NCBI RefSeq assembly: GCF_000272105.2
Contig: NZ_AJZD02000313.1
Location: forward strand, 28,931-92,930
Length of the DNA: 64,000 bases
Origin: Vibrio splendidus 12E03
GTDB lineage: Bacteria; Pseudomonadota; Gammaproteobacteria; Enterobacterales; Vibrionaceae
Direction: 5' to 3'
Shown here piece by piece: positions 54,842 to 62,286 of this stretch; position 1 is the first letter of the stretch, and the number at the start of each line of letters is the position of its first letter. The translations under genes were made by a program, and so were the position numbers. A model generated the notes under the pieces. It was given only the letters and a program-made list of their open reading frames with translations. It had not been told where the DNA came from and made no database searches.

Positions 54842-54959
54842 TTTATTTCCCCATAGCATTGAGGCATAGTTGGTTTTAAGAAATTTTGAGTGGCATTCAT
54901 AAAAGAATAGTTAACATAAATGAGTTAACGAGCCTCATCCCGTATTTAGGAGAAATTAA

Positions 54960-55223
54960 ATGTTTGTAGTTATTTTTGGTCGCCCTGCTTGCCCATTCTG
55001 TGTTCGTGCAAAAGAGCATGCTGAAACTCTTAAAGCTAAACGCGATGACTTCAACTACCGTTACGTTGACATCCACGCTGAAGGCATCAGCAAAGCTGAT
55101 CTAGAGAAGACTGTTGGTAAACCTGTAGACACAGTGCCACAAATCTTCATCGACCAAGACCACATCGGCGGCTGCACAGAATTTGAAGCATACGCAAAAG
55201 AAAACCTAGGTCTTTTCGACTAA
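54960..55223 (+). CDS. grxA: Glutaredoxin 1
   Basis: This 87-residue cytoplasmic thiol oxidoreductase has the active site CPFC (residues 11-14 in GRPACPFCVRAKEH), the cis-proline loop TVPQIFIDQDHIGGCTEF and the length of E. coli GrxA (85 aa). It reduces ribonucleotide reductase and protein disulfides with glutathione. AGGAGAAATTAA precedes the ATG. An OxyR-like site upstream suggests peroxide induction. E. coli also has grxA near ybjL. Confidence 0.95.
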   Translation: MFVVIFGRPACPFCVRAKEHAETLKAKRDDFNYRYVDIHAEGISKADLEKTVGKPVDTVPQIFIDQDHIGGCTEFEAYAKENLGLFD

Positions 55224-55303
55224 GCTAGGATTTCTCAAACGAGAATCAAGGCTAAAGCCTTAAACAGCTGCCCCATTTAGTCGTTAGACTGTACGATTTA
55301 TAG

Positions 55304-55333
55304 AAAGCCCGCTCACTGTAGCGGGCTTTTTTA
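55304..55333 (+). terminator. Terminator of grxA
   Basis: AAAGCCCGCT pairs with AGCGGGCTTT around a 6-nt loop, followed by Ts. Confidence 0.9.
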
Positions 55334-55472
55334 TAACCAGTTTTCATACGGAATAAGAATAAGGTCAAAATCAAGTAAAATAGCAAAATATCGCTTATAA
55401 TTTATTTATATTTAGATACAATTCACCCCTCAAACTTACCCTGTGTTTCACGCCAATTATTGAGCGACCACT

Positions 55473-57155
55473 GTGAATATCGACGTTGTTTTTCTGTTAG
55501 AACAAAACCCCATTCTCCTCATCTTTGTTGTTTTATCGATTGGATTAGCCATTGGTAAAATTCGTTTCGGTAGTCTCCAACTCGGCAACTCAATCGGTGT
55601 TCTGATTACTTCCCTCGTTATGGGACATCTTGGCTTTTCTTTTAATGCAGATGCACTCACCATTGGCTTCATGCTGTTCATCTACTGTGTTGGCATTGAA
55701 GCGGGTCCAAACTTCTTCGGTATCTTTTTCAGAGACGGTAAGCACTACCTCATTCTAAGCCTTGTGGTACTTTCTACTGCGATTGCCTTAACCTATTTCA
55801 GCAGTCATTACCTTGGCCTAGGCTTTGGTTTATCTGCAGGCATGATGGCAGGTGCCTTAACAGCAACGCCGATATTGGTAGGTGCTCAAGATGCTCTGAA
55901 TTCTGGGCTTGCAGAATTACCAAGAAATATGGATTTGAGCCTGATTATCGAAAACCTATCAGTGGGTTACGCGATGGCTTACTTGGTTGGCTTAATCAGT
56001 ATGATCATGTTCGCTCGCCTGATTCCAAAGCTGCAGAAAGTGAACCTGCACGACTCAGCTGAACAAATCGCTCAGGAACGCGGTCTAGGTGCTTCTGGTC
56101 AACGTAAGGTTTATCTTCCTATCATTCGTGCTTATCGTGTGGGACCAGAGCTTATCTCTTGGACTGACGGTAAGAACCTGCGTGAATTGGGTATCTATCG
56201 CCAAACAGGCTGTTACATCGAACGTATTCGTCGTAATGGTATTCTTGCCCACCCAGATGGTGATGCAATTCTGCAAGAAGGTGACGAAATCGCATTGGTT
56301 GGTTTCCCAGATAGCCACGCTCGTCTAGACCCAAGCTTCCGTAACGGTAAAGAGGTTTTCGACCGTAACCTTCTCGACCTGCGTATCGTGGAAGAAGAGA
56401 TCGTCGTTAAAAGTGACAGCATCGCAGGTAAACGTCTATCTGACTTAAACCTGTCTGAATATGGCTGTTTCCTTAACCGCGTAGTGCGTGCTCAGATTGA
56501 AATGCCGATGGACTTAAACATCGTGCTTTCTAAAGGTGACGTCCTACAGGTGAGTGGTGAAAAGAGTCGAGTGCACGGCCTAGCTGAAAAAATTGGTTTC
56601 ATCTCAATCCACAGCCAAATGGCGGATTTGATGGCCTTCTGTAGCTTCTTCATTTTGGGTATTTTGTTTGGTTTGATCACCATGACATTCGGTCAGGTGT
56701 CTTTTGGACTAGGCAACGCGGTTGGCCTTCTTCTATCAGGCATCATGCTGGGCTTCTTACGAGCGAACCACCCTACTTTCGGTTATGTTCCTCAGGGTGC
56801 GTTAAACATGGTCAAAGACCTCGGCTTGATGTTCTTTATGGTCGGTATCGGCTTAAGCGCCGGTGGTAAGATATTTGAGCACTTAACCCAAGTTGGCCCA
56901 CAGGTAATAGGTATCGCCCTAGTAGTGAGTGTGCTGCCAGTATTCTTTGCTTATTTGGTTGGCGCTTACGTGTTGAAGATGAACCGAGCGTTGCTGTTTG
57001 GCGCGATCATTGGTGCGCGAACCTGTGCTCCAGCTATGGACATCGTAAATGATCACGCTCGCTCAACGATTCCGGCTCTGGGTTACGCGGGTACTTACGC
57101 GATAGCCAATATATTGATGACTTTAGCAGGTACTTTCATCATCATAATTAGCTAG
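55473..57155 (+). CDS. ybjL: YbjL-type transporter (AspT/AAE family)
   Basis: The 560-residue inner-membrane protein aligns with E. coli YbjL (561 aa). It has five N-terminal membrane segments, two TrkA-C/RCK_C domains (~200-375; ELGIYRQTGCYIERIRRNGILAHPDGDAILQEGDEIALVG region) and about five C-terminal segments ending GARTCAPAMDIVNDHARSTIPALGYAGTYAIANI. Relatives exchange aspartate and alanine, and E. coli YbjL has been linked to dicarboxylate or glutamate export; the substrate here is not set. It starts at a GTG (55473). Confidence 0.93.
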   Translation: MNIDVVFLLEQNPILLIFVVLSIGLAIGKIRFGSLQLGNSIGVLITSLVMGHLGFSFNADALTIGFMLFIYCVGIEAGPNFFGIFFRDGKHYLILSLVVLSTAIALTYFSSHYLGLGFGLSAGMMAGALTATPILVGAQDALNSGLAELPRNMDLSLIIENLSVGYAMAYLVGLISMIMFARLIPKLQKVNLHDSAEQIAQERGLGASGQRKVYLPIIRAYRVGPELISWTDGKNLRELGIYRQTGCYIERIRRNGILAHPDGDAILQEGDEIALVGFPDSHARLDPSFRNGKEVFDRNLLDLRIVEEEIVVKSDSIAGKRLSDLNLSEYGCFLNRVVRAQIEMPMDLNIVLSKGDVLQVSGEKSRVHGLAEKIGFISIHSQMADLMAFCSFFILGILFGLITMTFGQVSFGLGNAVGLLLSGIMLGFLRANHPTFGYVPQGALNMVKDLGLMFFMVGIGLSAGGKIFEHLTQVGPQVIGIALVVSVLPVFFAYLVGAYVLKMNRALLFGAIIGARTCAPAMDIVNDHARSTIPALGYAGTYAIANILMTLAGTFIIIIS

Positions 57156-57194
57156 CGTCTGCTGCTTTAAAAGCAACCAAGCTTAGATATTTCG

Positions 57195-57229
57195 AATGCA
57201 CTAATTCACTTTGGGTTAGTGCATTTTTT
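57195..57229 (+). terminator. Terminator of ybjL
   Basis: AATGCACTAA pairs with TTAGTGCATT around 11 nt, followed by TTTTATT. Confidence 0.85.
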
Positions 57230-57270
57230 ATTGCTTGTTTTTAGCAGTTCAAGCCTCCTTCCCCGCTCAT

Positions 57271-57405
57271 GCTCTTAGCTCTCTTCGTATCTCGAATCTC
57301 GTCACTCGTATCCGCTCTTAAGCTCTTCGTATCCCGCCACTCGAATTTCTCATCCGCTCTTAGATCTTTTCGAATCTCGACACTCGAATCCCGTATCTGC
57401 TTTTA
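57271..57405. repeat. Degenerate tandem repeat, ~43-bp period
   Basis: Three consecutive units begin GCTCTTA at 57271, 57314 and 57356, with a fourth partial unit (GCTTTTAAG) at 57399. Unit lengths are 43, 42 and 43 bp. Within each unit the phrase TCG[TA]ATC(T/C)CG recurs, as in CTTCGTATCTCGAATCTCG. The array fills the gap between ybjL and fabV; the frames through it show no coding signal. Confidence 0.75.
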
Positions 57406-57411
57406 AGACAA

Positions 57412-57444
57412 AAAAATAGGCGCTCAATGAGCGCCTATTTTGTT
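57412..57444. terminator. Terminator of fabV
   Basis: AAATAGGCGCTCA pairs with TGAGCGCCTATTT with flanking A and T runs, 19 bp past the fabV stop on the minus strand. Confidence 0.88.
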
Positions 57445-57462
57445 TAGATTCGATAGTTTGAA

Positions 57463-58665
57463 TTAGATATCAGCTACATCAAACTCAACAGCTGGGTTAA
57501 CCTCAGCTTCGTAATCAACACCTTCAACACCGAAACCGAATAGCTTCAAGAACTCTTCTTTGTACTCTACGTAGTCAGTCAGTTCTTTTAGGTTCTCAGT
57601 TGTGATTTGAGGCCATAGGTTACGACAGTGATCTTGAATGTCTTCACGAAGTTCTAAGTCATCTAGACGTAGACGGTTCACTTCATCCACTTCTGCTGCG
57701 CTGCCATCTTCTTTGTATAGACGTTGGCTGAACATACGGAAGATCTGTTCCATACAGCCTTCGTGAATACCTTCTTCACGCATCTTCTTGAACACCATAG
57801 CGATGTAAAGAGGCATTACAGGGATTGCAGAACTTGCTTGAGTCACTACAGACTTAAGAACAGCAACGTTTGCAGTACCGCCAGTTTGGCCTAGTTTCTC
57901 GTTAAGCGCTGACGCTGCACGGTCTAGATCCATCTTAGCTTTACCTAGCGCGCCATCCCAGTAGATTGGCCACGTTAGTTCAGTACCGATGTAGCTGTAA
58001 GCAACAGTTTTACAACCGTCAGCTAGAACACCCGCTTCAGATAGAGCGTTGATCCAAAGTTCCCAATCTTCACCGCCCATTACTGTAACAGTGTCTTTGA
58101 TCTCTTCTTCAGATGCAGGCTCAACACTTGCTTCGATGATCATGTCTTTGTTGGTATCAACAGCCGTTGATGTGTACGTTTCACCGATAGGTTTTAGAGC
58201 TGAACGAATCACTTCGCCAGTCTCTGGCATTTTACGCACTGGAGACGCCAGTGAGTACACAACCATATCGATTTGGCCTAGATCTTCTTTGATCAGGTCA
58301 ATCGTTTTCTGTTTCGCTTCGTTAGAGAAAGCATCGCCGTTCAGGCTTTTTGAATACAGGCCTTCTTCTTTAGCTAGCTTGTCGAACGCTGCTGAGTTGT
58401 AAAAACCAGCTGTGCCCGGCTTTTTCTCAGTACCGGCTTTCTCGAAGAAAACACCGATAGTTGAAGCGCCGCCACCAAATGCAGCCGCAATACGTGAAGA
58501 CAAGCCGTAGCCACTTGAAGAGCCAACAACTAGTACACGTTTAGGTGCGTTTGCGATTGGGCCTTGAGCTTTTGTGTAAGCAATTTGTTCTTTTACATTA
58601 GCTTCACAACCGACTGGATGTGTTGTAGTACAGATGAATCCGCGAATTCGAGGTTTGATGATCAT
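57463..58665 (-). CDS. fabV: Enoyl-ACP reductase FabV
   Basis: The 400-residue NADH-dependent enzyme completes each fatty acid elongation cycle and is known for triclosan insensitivity. The N-terminus MIIKPRIRGFICTTTHPVGC, the dinucleotide motif VLVVGSSSGYGLSSRIAAAFG (~46-66) and the YX8K catalytic pair in IYWDGALGKAK (~235-245) are diagnostic. FabV was first described in V. cholerae. The ATG at 58665 is well spaced from AAGGAAG; a TTG two codons upstream is rejected. It is separated from fadE by a terminator. Confidence 0.96.
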   Translation of the reverse strand: MIIKPRIRGFICTTTHPVGCEANVKEQIAYTKAQGPIANAPKRVLVVGSSSGYGLSSRIAAAFGGGASTIGVFFEKAGTEKKPGTAGFYNSAAFDKLAKEEGLYSKSLNGDAFSNEAKQKTIDLIKEDLGQIDMVVYSLASPVRKMPETGEVIRSALKPIGETYTSTAVDTNKDMIIEASVEPASEEEIKDTVTVMGGEDWELWINALSEAGVLADGCKTVAYSYIGTELTWPIYWDGALGKAKMDLDRAASALNEKLGQTGGTANVAVLKSVVTQASSAIPVMPLYIAMVFKKMREEGIHEGCMEQIFRMFSQRLYKEDGSAAEVDEVNRLRLDDLELREDIQDHCRNLWPQITTENLKELTDYVEYKEEFLKLFGFGVEGVDYEAEVNPAVEFDVADI

Positions 58666-58833
58666 ATTCAACTTCCTTAAAAAATCAGGTTAAGGATAAA
58701 AGTTTCGTACGCAAATGGCATCTAATTTCTGTAAAAATGTGGTGAAAATGCAAGTGGTTGGAGCACTCAGCTGATATTTGCTGACTAAGTCACCATTTGT
58801 TAACGCATCTATTGCGACTTCTACGACAAAAAC

Positions 58834-58864
58834 AAAAAAGGCACCTAATTAGGTGCCTTTTATC
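58834..58864 (-). terminator. Terminator of fadE
   Basis: AAAAGGCACCTAA pairs with its complement without a spacer and is followed on the minus strand by TTTTTTG. Confidence 0.85.
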
Positions 58865-58874
58865 GTTTCTTTAT

Positions 58875-61157
58875 CTAAGCAACGCTATTTAGCTTAGGTT
58901 TTAACTCTTTTCGCGTCAAAGTTTCACTAAAGTCATGACTGAAGTGGTCAACTTGAATCGCAGCGTAACGCAGTTTATCGGCAGCCACAATTTGGTCGAC
59001 TTCTTCTTGCGTTAGCACATCAGCAGCAAGTGCTTGAGCAAGTTTGTCTTGCAGTAAGCCTTTACGAGCCACTTTGCCCTCTTTCACTGCTTTGAAGATC
59101 TTACGCTCTAACGGCTTGATGCTGTACATCGCATTGAACGCGTTCTCCATCAGGCCAACACTGTCCTCTTCTTCCTTGCCGATGTAGCAAAGGTGAGTCA
59201 GACGTTCGCGGTGTGCGCCCGGAGTCATCAAGCTTTCTGCTAGTTGCACTGTTAGGTTATCACTTGGTTTTTCGAAGTGGTTACCGACAGGGAAAACTAG
59301 ACCTTTAAGTACTTTACCTACCATCTTGTTCGGGAAGTTTCTGTACGCTTCTTGTAGTGACTTAGCCGCATTGTGGAAACAGTGTTGAACCGCGTAGTGC
59401 ACGTAGTCCAGGTCAGCTTGTTGACGACCTTCGTCTTCATACTTCTTAAGCGCAGCAGACGCCATGTATAGGTAACTTAGACCATCGCCTAAACGTGCTG
59501 AGATAAGCTCTTTACGTTTCAGTTCGCCACCTAGCGTTAGCATTGCGAAGTCCGCACTTACAGCAAGCGCACGGCTTAGACGAGTTAAGTCTTGGTAGTA
59601 AGGCTTAGTTGGACCGCTCATGTCGGCTTTAATGAACTTAGAGCCAGTTAGTGCTGCGCCAAGCGCGCCAAACGTGTTCTTAGTTGCGTGAGAGATATGC
59701 TTGAACAGCAAGTTATCAAAGTCTTTAGCACCTTGCTTCTCGTCTGGATTTGCTGCCGCTTCCATTTCGCTCAACACGTATGGATGACAACGTGTCGCAC
59801 CTTGACCAAAGATCATCAGGTTACGAGTCAGTATGTTCGCACCTTCTACTGTGATAGCAACTGGAATACCTAGATAAGGCGCAGCCAAGTAGTTCATTGG
59901 ACCATCTTGAATTGCACGACCAGAGTGAATATCCATTGAATCATTCAGGATAGTACGTGCCATCTCTGTCATATGATATTTCGCGATAGCCGTGACGATA
60001 CCCGGCTTCTCTTTCATATCAAGTGAAGTAGTTGTCAGTGTACGAGTCGCTTCTAGTAGATACGTTAAGCCACCAATACGGCCTAAACTCTCTGCAACAC
60101 CTTCAAACTTACCAATCGACATACCAAACTGCTTACGAACATACGCGTATGCGCCAGTTGTTCTTGCAGTTAGGTGGCCCATTGCTGTACCCAGTGCGGG
60201 TAGTGAAATACCACGACCTGCAGACAGACATTCCACCAGCATACGCCAGCCTTTACCTGCGTAATCTGCGCCACCGATTAGCCATTCCATAGGGATAAAC
60301 ACATCGTGACCGCGTGTTGGACCATTCATGAATGCAAGACCAAGTGGGTCATGACGTTCACCAATTACAACACCTTCGTGATCTGCTGGGATAAGCGCAC
60401 AAGTGATGCCAATGTCTTCTTTATCACCCAGTAGCTTTTCTGGATCGTGCAGTTTGAAAGCCAGACCAAGTACTGTCGCTACTGGTGCTAGCGTAATATA
60501 GCGTTTGTTCCAGTTAAGCTTGATGCCTAGTGTCTCTTTACCTTCGTGCATGCCCATACAAACTGTACCTACATCAGGGATACCACCCGCATCAGAACCT
60601 GCTTCAGGGCCTGTTAGTGCGAAACATGGGATATCTGTACCGTCAGCAAGACGAGGCAGCCAGTAGTCTTTTTGATCTTGCGTTCCGTAGTGAGAAAGCA
60701 GCTCACCAGGACCAAGAGAGTTTGGAACCATTACCGAAACCGCAGTACTGATACTGCGAGTCGCAATCTTAGTTACGATAGTTGAGTTGGCGTGTGCTGA
60801 GAATTCACGACCGCCGTACTCTTTCGCAATAATAAGAGAAAAGAAACGCTCTTTACGTAAGAAGTTCCACACTTCTTCAGGAAGGTCTCGATCTTCTTTT
60901 ACAATTTGGTGGTCATCAAGCATAGCCAGCAAAGTTCCAAGCTCATTATCCATGAACGATTGCTCTTCTGCTGTCAGCTGAGGTTTAGGGTATTGGTGCA
61001 GCTTAGTGAAATCTGGTTTGCCAGAAAACAGCTCTCCGTCCCACCACACGCTACCCGCTTCCATCGCTTCTTTCTCGGTGCTAGATAGTGGTGGTAGTAC
61101 TTTTTTAAAGAGTTTAAAAGCTGGGTCACTTACCCATTTTTGTCTTAGAGAGCTCAT
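58875..61157 (-). CDS. fadE: Acyl-CoA dehydrogenase FadE
   Basis: The 760-residue enzyme starts fatty acid beta-oxidation by oxidising acyl-CoA to trans-2-enoyl-CoA with FAD. It is slightly shorter than E. coli FadE (814 aa), which has a longer hydrophobic N-terminus. FALTGPEAGSDAGGIPD (~180), NGPTRGHDVFIPMEWLIGG (~280) and AITVEGANILTRNLMIFGQGA (~430, expected catalytic Glu) are diagnostic. The last ~280 residues form the FadE-specific C-terminal domain. It is 55 bp downstream of the TetR gene and probably in its regulon. Confidence 0.94.
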   Translation of the reverse strand: MSSLRQKWVSDPAFKLFKKVLPPLSSTEKEAMEAGSVWWDGELFSGKPDFTKLHQYPKPQLTAEEQSFMDNELGTLLAMLDDHQIVKEDRDLPEEVWNFLRKERFFSLIIAKEYGGREFSAHANSTIVTKIATRSISTAVSVMVPNSLGPGELLSHYGTQDQKDYWLPRLADGTDIPCFALTGPEAGSDAGGIPDVGTVCMGMHEGKETLGIKLNWNKRYITLAPVATVLGLAFKLHDPEKLLGDKEDIGITCALIPADHEGVVIGERHDPLGLAFMNGPTRGHDVFIPMEWLIGGADYAGKGWRMLVECLSAGRGISLPALGTAMGHLTARTTGAYAYVRKQFGMSIGKFEGVAESLGRIGGLTYLLEATRTLTTTSLDMKEKPGIVTAIAKYHMTEMARTILNDSMDIHSGRAIQDGPMNYLAAPYLGIPVAITVEGANILTRNLMIFGQGATRCHPYVLSEMEAAANPDEKQGAKDFDNLLFKHISHATKNTFGALGAALTGSKFIKADMSGPTKPYYQDLTRLSRALAVSADFAMLTLGGELKRKELISARLGDGLSYLYMASAALKKYEDEGRQQADLDYVHYAVQHCFHNAAKSLQEAYRNFPNKMVGKVLKGLVFPVGNHFEKPSDNLTVQLAESLMTPGAHRERLTHLCYIGKEEEDSVGLMENAFNAMYSIKPLERKIFKAVKEGKVARKGLLQDKLAQALAADVLTQEEVDQIVAADKLRYAAIQVDHFSHDFSETLTRKELKPKLNSVA

Positions 61158-61212
61158 AGTTCAGATCCTTTTGTTCACTATATTGGTTGTGAATGTTTCG
61201 CTTTTTATTGTT

Positions 61213-61842
61213 TTATTCTTCTGCTGACATGCCAGCGGCTAAATATGGAATAAGAATATCGACCACTGCCTTAGCATCTATCTTTCTGTCATAGTCATTC
61301 TCTGCAATTTCTACCAGAGCCTGACTTGATGCCATGGTGAATACACAAGTCCCTAGGGTGAAGTGTAATCGCCAAAATAACTGTTCTTGAGTGAGGTTCG
61401 GATTCGCCTTCATTACTGACGTTGTAAACAAAGAAAGTACTTCGCTATAACGGGTAGTAATGAACCAACGCAAGTGTCCTTGCACATCTGTATAGCCTCT
61501 GCCGATAAGTAACATGAACCGGCTTGTACCATTTGGCCTAACATCATTAAGTGCTCTTAGTGGCTGTCTCAACGACTCAAACACGTCACTCATAGAATAC
61601 GTTTCGTTCAAGTTTAAGTTCACTAATGCATCTTGCAGTGCTGGCATAAATGCTTCTAAGTAACGATTGAGTACCGCACGAACCAGAGTCTTCTTATCGC
61701 CAAAGTGATAGTTCACTGAAGCTAAGTTGACATTCGCTTTACTCGTAATCGTGCGTAAAGAGGTGTCATTAAAACCGTGCTCAGCAAATAAGCCTTCAGC
61801 CACATCTAAGATTTTGTCTTTGGTTGTACTTCTTGGTGCCAT
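61213..61842 (-). CDS. psrA: TetR-family regulator, PsrA-like
   Basis: The 209-residue protein has an N-terminal TetR helix-turn-helix (~10-55; ILDVAEGLFAEHGFNDTSLRTITSKANVNLASVNYHFGDK) and an all-helical ligand domain. PsrA-type regulators bind long-chain fatty acids or acyl-CoA and repress beta-oxidation genes. The order TetR-fadE-fabV resembles V. cholerae VC1741-VC1740-fabV. The ATG at 61842 is 7 bp from GAGTG; a GTG three codons upstream is less likely. A PsrA-like operator lies 15 bp before the ATG. Confidence 0.82.
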   Translation of the reverse strand: MAPRSTTKDKILDVAEGLFAEHGFNDTSLRTITSKANVNLASVNYHFGDKKTLVRAVLNRYLEAFMPALQDALVNLNLNETYSMSDVFESLRQPLRALNDVRPNGTSRFMLLIGRGYTDVQGHLRWFITTRYSEVLSLFTTSVMKANPNLTQEQLFWRLHFTLGTCVFTMASSQALVEIAENDYDRKIDAKAVVDILIPYLAAGMSAEE

Positions 61843-61856
61843 TTCAATCACTCGTA

Positions 61857-61872
61857 TTAAACAACTGTTTGA
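61857..61872. promoter_or_regulatory. PsrA-like operator before the TetR gene
   Basis: AAACA-AC-TGTTT is a 12-bp dyad that fits the AAAC-N4-GTTT pattern of PsrA sites. Its position just upstream of the TetR start supports autorepression. Confidence 0.5.
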
Positions 61873-62044
61873 AATATACGCTTAGTACATTTATTTAACA
61901 AGCAAGCAACATCACATTTTCACAAATTGGTCGTACCAGTTAATAAAACTCAGCACTAACCGATTGAATCGCTGTGTGTTTACAAAAAAAGAAAAAAATA
62001 ATGAATTTTCTTGGAACTGAAATGGAAATGGTGGGTCATAAATT

Positions 62045-62180
62045 ATATAGAAAACAGCGTATTTAGAAGTTTAACAGGCCGTCAAACTTGTTCTTCTCAC
62101 TGCTTTCTTAATTACTGCATTTTCCTTATTAACTCCTATACTTGTATCCGCCCAAACCACGTTGGTTTGGGCTTTTTTTT
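62045..62180 (+). ncRNA. Candidate Hfq-type small RNA with orphan terminator
   Basis: A textbook terminator (GCCCAAACCA with TGGTTTGGGC, 3-nt loop, T8; 62150-62180) points along the plus strand, but no plus-strand gene precedes it; psrA runs the other way. The ~100 nt before it are pyrimidine-rich and largely unstructured (CTTGTTCTTCTCACTG), like Hfq-dependent sRNAs. An A-rich tract (61980-62000) and an AT-rich TTATAT near 62043 could mark its promoter. The 5' end is a guess. The 61852-62286 gap holds nothing else but this and the adhesin terminator. Confidence 0.4.
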
Positions 62181-62224
62181 GTGTGTTGTTCCGATACCTT
62201 TTCTTTAGCGGGTACTCGACACAA

Positions 62225-62252
62225 AAAAGCCCCCGAAATCGAGGGCTTTTCT
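62225..62252 (-). terminator. Terminator of the adhesin gene
   Basis: On the minus strand AAAAGCCCTCGA pairs with TCGGGGGCTTTT (one mismatch), followed by more Ts, 35 bp past the stop at 62287. Confidence 0.85.
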
Positions 62253-62286
62253 TACGTTAAACGTTAGAACCTTTCACATTATCTAA

